Positions 26,359 through 35,950 of a stretch of DNA of 64,000 nucleotides are shown here, in pieces (the stretch's first letter is position 1; every line of letters begins with the position of its first letter). Under the pieces are notes generated by a model that searched no databases, was not told where the DNA came from, and saw nothing but the letters and a program-made list of their open reading frames with translations. This DNA comes from Tritrichomonas musculus (taxonomy: Eukaryota; Parabasalia; Tritrichomonadida; Tritrichomonadidae). Location of the stretch: contig JAPFFF010000007.1 of assembly GCA_039105265.1 (NCBI GenBank), positions 4,092,001 to 4,156,000 on the forward strand, in the 5' to 3' direction. The position numbers were made by a program, and so were the translations under genes.

Positions 26359-29358
26359 ATGTTCAGTATAGAACAGAGTGGATTTTCTATAAAAGCGTCC
26401 ACTATTGACGAGTTACTAATAGAATACATCAAAAAGTATGCATGTATGTGCCATGCCAATGGGTCCAATGGCTCGAATATAACTGGTTCCAACCAGGAGC
26501 AAATCAAGGAACTCATTACGAGTACAGTTGGTGCGCAACTCGAAAAATATGCTTTAGCCAAGGACCTTGAGTCATACGCTTTGCAAACCCAGCTATTCGA
26601 CTATGTGAAAACCGAGGATTTCAATACGGAGATGCTGAAGTACGCATCTAGTGAAGATGTGGATGGTGCCATTGGGGAATTACGTGATTACATCGCCAAA
26701 AACTGTGCGCTATCCACTGAAATACCTGAGGTCCCTGAGAACATCGTTACGAGTGATTCATTGAGTACTGCTTTGGAACCATATGCGAAGCTTGCGAACT
26801 TAGGTGAGTACGCTAAGACCCAGGACTTAAGTGAGTACGCGAAGACTCAGGACCTAAGTGAGTATGTGAAGACCCAGGACCTCCCTGAGATACCCACAGT
26901 TCTCAAAAATAGTGAGTTGCAATTGAACATAAGAGATCAATTACCAGACGAAATGTTTCAGAAATTGATGGCTGAAGATGTTAAACCATTATCAGCTCAA
27001 GCATCAATGTGTTTAACAAGTATGGCGGCTAATGAAGGTCTTCAAGCGGCTTTGGATTCTTGTGCCAGAGAATATGTTCGAAAAGAAGACCTCCCAGAGA
27101 TTATTGATCAAGTGAAAGGCGATATCCCAGAGATTATCGAGGGGCAAACAACTATTCAATTCACAATCGCCAATAATACAATTCTTGATTTGGATTACGA
27201 CCCATATCATGTACTGATTGAGCAATATGGGTTGGATATTGTCTCATCAGACAGTTATTATACGGCCCATTATGTTCACGCAGACTATTCGTACAATGAC
27301 GATGATGATAATCTACCCTCTCAGATACTGCATATCGACGGAAGTAGTTCTGGTCTATGGATTCTGTATCAAAGCCATGAATTAATCAATCCAGGAACTG
27401 GTGAAACACCGGAAATACTATCATGCTCAATTACCAAAACTGTCGAACCAACCGACAAAAACGCTTATTCGGCTAGATATGTGTCGAACACTTATGCTCT
27501 CAAAACAGATATCCCAGAACCAGTTGACTTGACACCATATTATACTAGTGCCCAGGCTGATGAGAAGTTCGTCGATGAAGATGAGCTCGCATATGAATTA
27601 GATAAGTATGAGACCAAGGATGTGGCTGATGGGAAGTATGCGAAGCTTGCGAACTTAGGTGAGTACGCGAAGACTCAGGACTTGCCAGATATGTCCGAGT
27701 ACGCGAAGCTTGCGAACTTAAGTGAGTACGCTCTCAAAACGGATATCCCTGAGATCCCCACTGATTTGGTTAATGAATCTGCACTGAGTACCGCACTATA
27801 TGGCACTGAATTGAATATTGAATATCCAGCAAAATTATCTGAGGGTGTATATATTACCCCTAAGCTACCCAATGCTGGAGTTCATTTGGTATTTGATGTT
27901 AATTGGGGTGATAATCAAGATGATGATATAATGCATATTGATGTAGTATTTAAACCAAATGGTTCTACTAGCACTTATGACAGCATGGACGGGTATGATA
28001 GCAATGGCAAACGCATTGATAGAATAATATGGCGTCATGATGATGGACAAATTGTATATGTATCGTATATTGCAGCACATAGAAATAATAATCCTATAGC
28101 ATATAATTTCATTAGAGCACAAATCGAATCACCATTTATCAAAGACTCGAATGTTGTTGATGAAAGTCCAGAACGATTCACAATTCAATGTGCGCAGAAT
28201 GATAGTGGTTGTGCAATCCCAGATGAATATATCAGAAGGGTATTAACAACCAAAAATATTATCGTGAAGTTCAAACGAAATGCCGAAGATGCATCATATG
28301 AAGAAGCCGAATATACGTATTCTGGTCGAAAGGGTGCAAATCTCATATACAAATCAGTAAGTAGTGAGTCAAGTGAGTCAAGTGATGCGACAGCTCTCAG
28401 CCCCTCCGGGGATGAATCCATAGATATTCGTGTAGCTACACGTGTCGTCTCATTGAGAGCTGCTGATGATACACTAACCAATATATATGATGCGTCTATC
28501 ACATTAATCAGCAACCAACCTGTGAGCGATGATATGATTACTTCGGTGAAATATGTTGATGGGAAATATGCATTGAAATCCGAATCTGATGAAAAATATG
28601 TTCCCAAAGAAGGTAATTCAACTATTGATGGAGCGTTGACAATAGCTTCTGCAACTACAAATTTTTCTCTGAATGTGTATTCAAAAACAGGTGACAATAA
28701 ATGTACCATTCTTTTAGGTAATTCATTTACAGAACACGTGTCTGTTCGTTATGAAAAAACAGCTAATACAGGTCAATCAATGATATTATATGTAGGTCCT
28801 TTTGCATTCATAACATTAAACCAAAATATTAATAATAATACAAAAACTATTAAATTGCATCATGGCACAACTATTACTGGTGATTTAACTGTTTCTGGTA
28901 CAATTACATCCAATGGTTCAACTACCATCACCCACTACTCCCCAATCGAGTCATCGGTTAACACCATCACCGATTTCGTCATTGGAGCCCCAGTATATAT
29001 GACCGGTAAGGTGTATCATCGTGAGGATTCGAAATGGGTACCTAGCACTGAAGCTGACACCACTGATTGCATATGTAGTGTGAAGACCACTGGGACCTGG
29101 AAGGAGTATGTTGGTATATGCGTGAGAATCGATGAAGCCAATGGTTGTATCACATTCGCCACTCATGGGGATTACATGGTTAAGGTCGAGGACTCCTCAT
29201 GCTATTCCATTGGGGATGAGGTATTCATCGATAACGCTGATAATAAACTGAAGATACTCACTGGTGAGACCGCGATAACCTCAAAAATAAATCGTATGAC
29301 AGTGGGTATCATAACTGGTATCATCAACGGATCCACATTAGCTGTGTTTAAGGCCTAA
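26359..29358 (+). CDS. Tail-fibre-like protein (999 aa)
   Basis: N-terminus MFSIEQSGFSIKASTIDELL, then phage-fibre-like repeats of the type YAKLANLGEYAKTQDLP and ALKTDIPEVP (about 130-480), a middle domain beginning HLVFDVNWGDNQ (about 510-740) and a C-terminal head of about 150 residues (ITHYSPIESS to STLAVFKA). Such architecture suits a trimeric attachment fibre. The middle domain is nearly identical to that of Pol-C (39289-43824) but not to that of its sister Pol-E. An in-frame 36-bp unit with CCCC-TCC-GGGG lies at 28381-28416. Confidence 0.75.
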   Translation: MFSIEQSGFSIKASTIDELLIEYIKKYACMCHANGSNGSNITGSNQEQIKELITSTVGAQLEKYALAKDLESYALQTQLFDYVKTEDFNTEMLKYASSEDVDGAIGELRDYIAKNCALSTEIPEVPENIVTSDSLSTALEPYAKLANLGEYAKTQDLSEYAKTQDLSEYVKTQDLPEIPTVLKNSELQLNIRDQLPDEMFQKLMAEDVKPLSAQASMCLTSMAANEGLQAALDSCAREYVRKEDLPEIIDQVKGDIPEIIEGQTTIQFTIANNTILDLDYDPYHVLIEQYGLDIVSSDSYYTAHYVHADYSYNDDDDNLPSQILHIDGSSSGLWILYQSHELINPGTGETPEILSCSITKTVEPTDKNAYSARYVSNTYALKTDIPEPVDLTPYYTSAQADEKFVDEDELAYELDKYETKDVADGKYAKLANLGEYAKTQDLPDMSEYAKLANLSEYALKTDIPEIPTDLVNESALSTALYGTELNIEYPAKLSEGVYITPKLPNAGVHLVFDVNWGDNQDDDIMHIDVVFKPNGSTSTYDSMDGYDSNGKRIDRIIWRHDDGQIVYVSYIAAHRNNNPIAYNFIRAQIESPFIKDSNVVDESPERFTIQCAQNDSGCAIPDEYIRRVLTTKNIIVKFKRNAEDASYEEAEYTYSGRKGANLIYKSVSSESSESSDATALSPSGDESIDIRVATRVVSLRAADDTLTNIYDASITLISNQPVSDDMITSVKYVDGKYALKSESDEKYVPKEGNSTIDGALTIASATTNFSLNVYSKTGDNKCTILLGNSFTEHVSVRYEKTANTGQSMILYVGPFAFITLNQNINNNTKTIKLHHGTTITGDLTVSGTITSNGSTTITHYSPIESSVNTITDFVIGAPVYMTGKVYHREDSKWVPSTEADTTDCICSVKTTGTWKEYVGICVRIDEANGCITFATHGDYMVKVEDSSCYSIGDEVFIDNADNKLKILTGETAITSKINRMTVGIITGIINGSTLAVFKA
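28381..28416 (+). repeat. In-frame hairpin unit (type D) in the fibre gene
   Basis: Encodes SDATALSPSGDE, absent from the otherwise matching Pol-C protein. Core CAGCTCTCAGCCCCTCCGGG with stem CCCC/GGGG (28401-28411). The same unit occurs in the polymerase gene of Pol-E (53490-53522) and several times in 60117-61688. Confidence 0.8.
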
Positions 29359-29501
29359 TTATCGGGACAGCAATTTTGCTGTTCCAGGGATTTAGTGGTT
29401 ATCTCCATGAAATCCGGGTCTGGTAGAATTCTACCACACCCCATATTTAGGGGTTATCTCCATGAAATCTGGGTCTGCGGGAAATCCCGTCGACCCCATA
29501 T
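29359..29501 (-). repeat. Block of three palindromes (order B-A-C on the polymerase strand)
   Basis: Lies between the convergent fibre and polymerase genes. Palindromes C (29363-29386), A (29417-29441) and B (29470-29496) with the spacer GGTTATCTCCATGAAATC. In Pol-E the same intergenic place (53697-53835) has A and B exchanged. A 3'-end function for two convergent transcripts is possible. Confidence 0.85.
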
Positions 29502-32500
29502 TCAATTCGAATTGCATATAATATAGTCCCCTGATGTGAGTCCGTGGATGAATGGTGCACAGGATTGGTTCGCGAGGACAATCATTTTGGTGTGAGTCCC
29601 GGTGAGAGCATTCTTGTTTACCGTGATCTTGGACATCGTCATCTCACTGATTTTGCTCTGGATTTTGTTGCGCATCACCATTTGCAGATTGATATTTTTG
29701 CCAACCTTCACACCACCATTGTCGATGATGTCCTTGTAATCATCACTTGTAATATGGTTTTTCTTGAGGGAGACTCCCTTGAGTTTGAGTGCCTTGGTCA
29801 CAGCTCCACTATTAAATATGGTGTAGCACTTGGGGGCTAACGCTATCATATTCTCACCATATTTCTCAATGCAGAGACCCAGTATTTTCTTCTCATCAGC
29901 GATTGTATTTATATTGGGATTCGGCATGAACTTATATATGTTCTCATCATAGAATGCCCTATTCTTGATGATGTATTTGAACTCTTGATCGGACCCCTTG
30001 GTATCATCACCAGCAACCGCAAAATACGCACTATCAGTATCCCCCTCTATGAAATGGAATCGCTCCACATCAAGGCACTTGTACATGAAGTCGTATATGA
30101 ATGTGAGATACCAGAATTTGGCGTTATCTAGAGTCCAGAATGATTCCTGAAGGCATGTCGTGCATTTGAAGCTCTTCGGGTTCATCTGGAGTAGATAGTT
30201 GTCATCACTCAATTTGGTGCCACTGACATAGTTGTCGTAGATGATATTCTGGAAGGTCTTATCGCGAGAGCATATCTTGATTTTGGAGAACTTCTCGGTG
30301 TTCATCCCATCGTACCCATATGAGCCATTCATGCTGATCTTGTAGAACTTCTCATTTCCCCCAGCAGCTCCAGAGATGATATCCTGACGGCGTTTCATGA
30401 ACTCGCTAACGAATGGGTTGAATCCACGATGAGCCTCGTATGTGGTGAGACTCTTGATATCCTCAATGACAAGTCCATGGTCGAGGAGGAACCAGAGGTA
30501 GTAATTCGAGAATGTCTGATAGGTACCCATTGTATCAACACTCATGGTCAGCTTCCGTTCAGTTTTGTCAACAGAAGGGAGATTATTGTGAGTCATGTAG
30601 TTGTGCATATATGGGCCAATTGTGGCCTCATCATTGGTGATATCGAAATTGCGAAATACGGGTGGGAAATTGATGAAGTAGTTGATTTTGGATATTGGGC
30701 ATTTCAACATGACCTCCGCTTTGAACAGGAATTTGGGGTGTTCTTGGTACTTCTGGCTGTTGATGATATACATGCATGTGTTGTAGGTCTTCATATTTTT
30801 GGTACCATCCTTGTACACCTCGAATCGCTCCATCATGGAACCTGGCATATACATGACTCCCCCGTGATATGGATTGAAATCATGTTTGGTTGAACTGAAT
30901 GCTGATGGGTATAAGCTGTTGAAATCGACTCCAACAATATGAGTCATCGTGTGTGGAGTGTCATATGAGATTACCTTGTGATCAACGGCGTTGTATCTAA
31001 AACGGTTTATTTTGGTATGACCCTTGATGTTGACTCGATGCATGACATTGGATAGACCACCTGTGATGTTGTTCCGTAAGCTGTAATATTCCTGTTCATC
31101 GTTGATGAGTGTTGGGAGATGCATCATCTTGCAGTACTTCTTCAGCTGAATTCGGAGTTTGGTTATATTGGGATCATCACGGCTGCGAAGTCTGTTGCAT
31201 TCCGCACAAGCGAGTTTACAGTTACTGAGTTCATGACCGATATCATTATTGATTCTATCGAGAGTAGGTCTGTTGGTCCATGTGAAGTGCTCACCACAGA
31301 GATGGCACTTGCCAGTATCTGGATTGTTGTACATCTCCATGAACTTATCGAATTGCTCCTCACAAACACATTTATCGAGGTTCCTGGGTTTGTCCTTATG
31401 AGATTGATTATATTTGACATCCTGGTTATAGTAGTTCTCGCATTTGAATCGCCACCAATCGAGGTTTGGTTTGAATTTGTTAATGGGATTCTGTATAGAG
31501 TATTCGGCATTTGGATTGAATTCCTTATATGCGAGTGCATACTTGATACAGGATGCATTCTTGCTTAGCGATAGGTTTGAGATGAGGTCCACGTTGTACT
31601 GCGCATTGAGTGCAATCAGGTTGTCAATGAGTTTGATCATCATCTCGACATCATTATCATTGTATGCAAGTAGGTAGTCCCATCGGGTTTTATAGTTTTT
31701 GGCATCCTCGAGATATAGTTTGTAATCATCTGGTGTCAATGGGTTCTTCTGGTTGAGATAGCTGTAGAATGCATCATACTCAAATGGCTCTGCTTTTGAG
31801 AGGACCTCATTGTAGTTCTCAGTGTTGATGGCTTCATATGGGAATACACCCTTCGAGCTATTCTCAACTCCCCCAAAATCAACCCCGAATTGTCGTAATG
31901 TACCTCCAGCGACAAATGATTGTGCATCGATGAATCGCAACTTGGTGTCGTATTTGGGTGACTTCAATATGAACTGCTTCAATGAGGATGTGGTACCAAT
32001 GATGCTATTGGGCTCAACACTCCAGAACATATTTCGCTTGGCTGAACTGTAGTTGAGATACTCCTTGAATAGGTTGCTATCGAATCTACTCGAGTTGAAT
32101 CCAAATACGGTTATTACATTCAGGTTGCGATCAATGGTTTTGAGATTGTCAACTGGTTGATTGATGAAGGATTTTATGTATTGAACCTTATCGTGATACA
32201 CCTGCTTGGATTGCTCAAACAACCACTCGATCCACTTGATGATGAACTCAGCTGAATCTCTTAATGAGAAGTGCCTTGTGGTACAACCGGATTGCGATTT
32301 GACACATGATGATACACTAAGGGGAATCAGTCGTGAGTTGATGGTTGTGGATGAACCAATAGATGCATTCACAGGCTGTTCAACAGTTTCGAAATCGTAG
32401 GTGATGTAATATATGTTGGGTTTCCAGTCGAGACCATAGTCTAAGCAATATTCGTACACCGGATTGCTGAGTATATGTGGGCAGTATGGTAGTGGTTCAC

Positions 32501-34889
32501 GATTGGGTATGAATCGCTTTCGAAATACCCCATCACAGTTCTTAACATGGTTCTCGAAACACTTCATGTTGTAATGACCGTAATGGGCATATGAACCACA
32601 CTTTGGACAGATATGGATGTTGGTCAGCTTCTCAGCATTCCTGATGTACATTATGTGGATGATTCGATTTTGGGTGTACAGCAATGCGGATTTCCTAAAT
32701 GAGTTATCGCTATTGTATTTCCATTGGTCCTGAAGGTTATAGACTTTGAGATCCTCCAAGTACTCATAGATGTCCACATTCAAGTGATGCTTCTCGGCAG
32801 ATGCCTTCATGGATTCAATTGATGTACCTGGATAGTTGTTCAGGAGGTCGATTGCATCTTGAGATGGCTTAGTAGAATACACTATATTGTGATCTTCGCA
32901 TAGGAGCTTCCTAGCTACCTGTGTGCGATTCTTAGTATTGCAACCAGATTCGGGGTCAACCAGATGGTCATCTAGACAAGCAGCCAGAAATCGGTACCAA
33001 CATAGATTGTCATCGGCGTTGTCCGTGATGATGAATTTGCTATTTTTGATCTCAGGAGGTAAATCCTTGATTGGACCACTAACCTTGACCATTCGAGATA
33101 CCGTGAATGAGACTGATCCTACCATAATCAGCTTGGTTCCAGATGTTGAGGTCTCATATGAGTGTAGTACTGATTCAATATAGTACTTCACGATATCAAG
33201 TGATTGCTCATCACGAACCACAATTGGGATAGCCGATTTATAGTTGTTCCAATTGATTTCCCTAGCTGCATATTCACATGAATACCCAAGCATATTCTCC
33301 TCACTGGGGGACTGAAATACACCTGAGAGTTGGAAATAGATTTTGAATGGTTTTACCTCACGCTTATAGACCTGTTGCAAGCCGTCATATATAGAGTTCA
33401 ATGAGGATATCGAGTTGAAGTAGTATATGTATATTGGCTCATAGGTATCGATATCCTCACGCTCATTGTAATCACTATCAGCATATTTGGTATATGATCG
33501 CCAAGCCTCAACAGCCCTATCATAGCTATCAGGTTCATTCACCATGAGGAAATCGGTGTGTTTCGATTTGAACTGATGGCCGAACTCACTGAGGTAATCG
33601 AGTATTTCATTATTTTCAGGGTCCTTGGGGAGATCATCGATATTAGCGTTACCATCGATAATATGAGTCAGTTTCGTAACCTTAGTCCTGTCTCGGAGTA
33701 TATCTTGTATTTCAGCTCTATCGATATACTCAGGATAATACTTGTTGAAATAGGAACATGCTTTGTGTTCATCATCTAACCGCTGTTGGAACCTATCCTG
33801 GGTATTCAAACGCTGGAGTACATCAATGGGGTCCTCGATCTTGTAATCATCTCTATCGAAATGCTTGAAGTAATCCTTAGTTCGTTCAGCCTCAAGTCTC
33901 TCGAAGAATGTATCAAGATCTGATGCCTCGAGCCTACGAGTGCGATCAAAACCGGTGCGATATACAAATAAATTATCATTCAGGAACTTTACGAAACTGT
34001 TCAGTCGTTGATAATATGATGTGTTGCGGAATGGGATGTTGGCATCGAACTTCTTATTGGCTTTATCCATATAATCATCGACAGTATCTGTGGGTAGAAT
34101 ACGTTTAGCAAAATGATTAATATTAATCTTGCGCTGCTTTTCAAGCTCCCGTTTCTGCTTCTGTTTCAATCGATCACGATGCAATTTCTCAGCCAGTTTC
34201 TGTTCCTGCTTCTGGAGACGCTCCTGCTTAGCACGCTCCTGTTCCAATTGCTTAGCACGTTCCCGCTCAAGTCTGACCTTCTCAATTGCTTGTAGATTCT
34301 GTTCAGTTGCATCCCTCAGTAGCTTATCCTCTTGCTCATCATGTAGTCTCTCGAAGAATCTATCAAAATCTCTGACCTGGAGAAGGGTATTAGTATCAAA
34401 ACGTGTGCGATATACAAATAAATTATCATTCAGGAACTTTATGAGACTGCTCTGCTGTGCGGCCTGTGATATGTCGGTTGGGATGTTGGCATTGAACTCA
34501 GTGTTGGCGATCTTGATATAATCTTTGACATCACTCGCGGTTAAAACAGTTTTATTAAAATGGGTCTTATTAATCTTGCTATTCAGTAAACGTTCAACAC
34601 CTTCCAATCCCAATACCTTGAGACGCCTCTGCTCAGCACGTGTAAGCCTCAGTCGTCTGAGGAATGTATCAAGATCTGATTCCTCGAGCTTATTATCGGG
34701 ATCAAAACCAGTGTGAGCTACAAACGAGTTCTCATTCAGGAACTTTATGAGACTACTCAGCTGTCCAACATATGGGCTGTTGGTTGAGATACCCCCATCG
34801 AACTCCTCATTGATGATATCGATATAGTCTCTGACGATGTCTGTGGGTAGAACCTTTTTATCGAAATTCCAATTAGTAATCTTACTCAT
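29502..34889 (-). CDS. polB: Protein-primed DNA polymerase, family B
   Basis: 1795 aa. The N-terminus holds three copies of an about 100-residue module (KK..LP/TASDV-DYI-I-NTEF ... SLIKFLN-N-FV--T-FD ... DTFLERL) joined by a charged coiled coil (QERLQKQEQKLAEKLHRDR). Then come an OTU-like DDNLCWYRFLAACL (about 630), zinc-binding HICPKCGSYAHYGH, exonuclease motifs YDFETVEQ (about 830), GFNSSRFDSNLF and YNDNDVEMM, an HNH-like CHLCGEHF..CAECNRLRSRDD, and motifs DFNSLYPSAF (about 1318), KISMNGSYGYD (about 1515) and EGDTDSAYF (about 1613). It replicates the element from a protein primer. An ATTATTTTTG box precedes it. Confidence 0.96.
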   Translation of the reverse strand: MSKITNWNFDKKVLPTDIVRDYIDIINEEFDGGISTNSPYVGQLSSLIKFLNENSFVAHTGFDPDNKLEESDLDTFLRRLRLTRAEQRRLKVLGLEGVERLLNSKINKTHFNKTVLTASDVKDYIKIANTEFNANIPTDISQAAQQSSLIKFLNDNLFVYRTRFDTNTLLQVRDFDRFFERLHDEQEDKLLRDATEQNLQAIEKVRLERERAKQLEQERAKQERLQKQEQKLAEKLHRDRLKQKQKRELEKQRKININHFAKRILPTDTVDDYMDKANKKFDANIPFRNTSYYQRLNSFVKFLNDNLFVYRTGFDRTRRLEASDLDTFFERLEAERTKDYFKHFDRDDYKIEDPIDVLQRLNTQDRFQQRLDDEHKACSYFNKYYPEYIDRAEIQDILRDRTKVTKLTHIIDGNANIDDLPKDPENNEILDYLSEFGHQFKSKHTDFLMVNEPDSYDRAVEAWRSYTKYADSDYNEREDIDTYEPIYIYYFNSISSLNSIYDGLQQVYKREVKPFKIYFQLSGVFQSPSEENMLGYSCEYAAREINWNNYKSAIPIVVRDEQSLDIVKYYIESVLHSYETSTSGTKLIMVGSVSFTVSRMVKVSGPIKDLPPEIKNSKFIITDNADDNLCWYRFLAACLDDHLVDPESGCNTKNRTQVARKLLCEDHNIVYSTKPSQDAIDLLNNYPGTSIESMKASAEKHHLNVDIYEYLEDLKVYNLQDQWKYNSDNSFRKSALLYTQNRIIHIMYIRNAEKLTNIHICPKCGSYAHYGHYNMKCFENHVKNCDGVFRKRFIPNREPLPYCPHILSNPVYEYCLDYGLDWKPNIYYITYDFETVEQPVNASIGSSTTINSRLIPLSVSSCVKSQSGCTTRHFSLRDSAEFIIKWIEWLFEQSKQVYHDKVQYIKSFINQPVDNLKTIDRNLNVITVFGFNSSRFDSNLFKEYLNYSSAKRNMFWSVEPNSIIGTTSSLKQFILKSPKYDTKLRFIDAQSFVAGGTLRQFGVDFGGVENSSKGVFPYEAINTENYNEVLSKAEPFEYDAFYSYLNQKNPLTPDDYKLYLEDAKNYKTRWDYLLAYNDNDVEMMIKLIDNLIALNAQYNVDLISNLSLSKNASCIKYALAYKEFNPNAEYSIQNPINKFKPNLDWWRFKCENYYNQDVKYNQSHKDKPRNLDKCVCEEQFDKFMEMYNNPDTGKCHLCGEHFTWTNRPTLDRINNDIGHELSNCKLACAECNRLRSRDDPNITKLRIQLKKYCKMMHLPTLINDEQEYYSLRNNITGGLSNVMHRVNIKGHTKINRFRYNAVDHKVISYDTPHTMTHIVGVDFNSLYPSAFSSTKHDFNPYHGGVMYMPGSMMERFEVYKDGTKNMKTYNTCMYIINSQKYQEHPKFLFKAEVMLKCPISKINYFINFPPVFRNFDITNDEATIGPYMHNYMTHNNLPSVDKTERKLTMSVDTMGTYQTFSNYYLWFLLDHGLVIEDIKSLTTYEAHRGFNPFVSEFMKRRQDIISGAAGGNEKFYKISMNGSYGYDGMNTEKFSKIKICSRDKTFQNIIYDNYVSGTKLSDDNYLLQMNPKSFKCTTCLQESFWTLDNAKFWYLTFIYDFMYKCLDVERFHFIEGDTDSAYFAVAGDDTKGSDQEFKYIIKNRAFYDENIYKFMPNPNINTIADEKKILGLCIEKYGENMIALAPKCYTIFNSGAVTKALKLKGVSLKKNHITSDDYKDIIDNGGVKVGKNINLQMVMRNKIQSKISEMTMSKITVNKNALTGTHTKMIVLANQSCAPFIHGLTSGDYIICNSN

Positions 34890-35338
34890 TTACCCCATTG
34901 GTAAAAATACAAAAATAATCATCGCAACGCAGTTGATGACATACTATTTTTGAATTTTATTCGATTAAATAGCAAATCGGAATCATATATGTGTTAGCGC
35001 TAACTGGTATAGTTGTTGGGTCATGAAGCATGTCTCCGGGCTTCGGCGGCAGGCATGAGTTCGATCCACTGCCATACCGATTTTTCGTATTATTTCCGGT
35101 CCATATTTGTGATAGAGCCCAAGCGCACTAAACACCTTGGGTAAGCTATTACTTGTGGATTATAGGGGTAATACGGGCATTTGCCGGCATTTGCAACCCC
35201 AACCAGCCTCATGGTGGATGCAGGTATTTTCATTGAGGGATTGATGTGCAATCCCGGGTACGTATATTGGTTCCTCTAGAGAATGCATTACGCATCCATC
35301 ATGGGGTCGGTTTTTGCAAAAATATTTTTGGACTACGG
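34890..35338. other. Conserved structured noncoding gap
   Basis: Kept nearly unchanged in Pol-E (47677-48124). It includes A-box-like TAGCGCTAACTGG, B-box-like GAGTTCGATCC (GGTTCGATTC in Pol-E), a hairpin GGGATTG/CAATCCC (35248-35266) and an outer inverted repeat CATGGTGGATGC / GCATCCATCATG. No open frame of note. Could be an RNA gene, an origin or a long regulatory region. Confidence 0.55.
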
Positions 35339-35893
35339 TTAGAAATCGGTTGTATCGATCTCATCCGGGTCTGGATCTGTTTCCCTTGGAGGACCGTTTA
35401 TAGGCATATGGGTGTTGATTAGTTTTTGGGTCATATACATGGAGATACTCAATTTCAGGTTATCACGTATGAGTCTACGCAATAGGGATACGCGTTTATG
35501 AGGTTCTGCGTTGGAGATCGCATCGATTACCGACTGTGATGTGACATATTGGATCAATCGGTCGTGATCCCCAATATCCAGGAACTTGCTTCGATTGAAT
35601 ATATGGGTGCGATTTAAACGAGGTCGAGGATGTTCAATAGATGGAGTCTCAGGAGATGAGTCATTTGCATCCTGAGTAGTATCCTGAGTGGTGTCGATAT
35701 GTGCTTCAGCCTTTGGGGTATCAGCAGATGGTTTGCGTTTATGGTTCATACGCTTAATCAAATGCTTGACATCTCGGCGCAAATCGGTGATACCATCTAC
35801 GATCTTTAGGAGTATCTCAGCATCGGTAGCCGTATCAGTTGCTGTACCAGTAGCTGTATCAGTAGCTGTATCAGTATCTGTACCAGTATCCAT
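35339..35893 (-). CDS. 184-aa protein of unknown function
   Basis: Begins with a Thr/Asp repeat (TDTATDTATGTATDTATD) that differs in length and order from Pol-E, then AEILLKIVDGITDLRRDVKHL, a variable acidic part, and a basic helical end (HIFNRSKFLDIGDHDRLIQY ... MTQKLIN). Same family as 8522-8881 and 47122-47676. TTTATTTTTG box at 35899-35908. Possibly nucleic-acid binding from its basic end; not recognised. Confidence 0.65.
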   Translation of the reverse strand: MDTGTDTDTATDTATGTATDTATDAEILLKIVDGITDLRRDVKHLIKRMNHKRKPSADTPKAEAHIDTTQDTTQDANDSSPETPSIEHPRPRLNRTHIFNRSKFLDIGDHDRLIQYVTSQSVIDAISNAEPHKRVSLLRRLIRDNLKLSISMYMTQKLINTHMPINGPPRETDPDPDEIDTTDF

Positions 35894-35950
35894 TTATGCA
35901 AAAATAAAATATTATTTTCGACTGTTCCAGGGATTTTGACTCGAATGTAC

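Noticed and set aside
30429-30893. Long antisense frames inside polymerase genes (also 31119-31568, 52286-52822, 53051-53485)
   Set aside because: They mirror conserved polymerase codons; their changes follow the polymerase frame.
31190-31320. HNH motif as a separate homing endonuclease gene or intein
   Set aside because: It is continuous with the polymerase frame in three elements and lacks intein splicing blocks.
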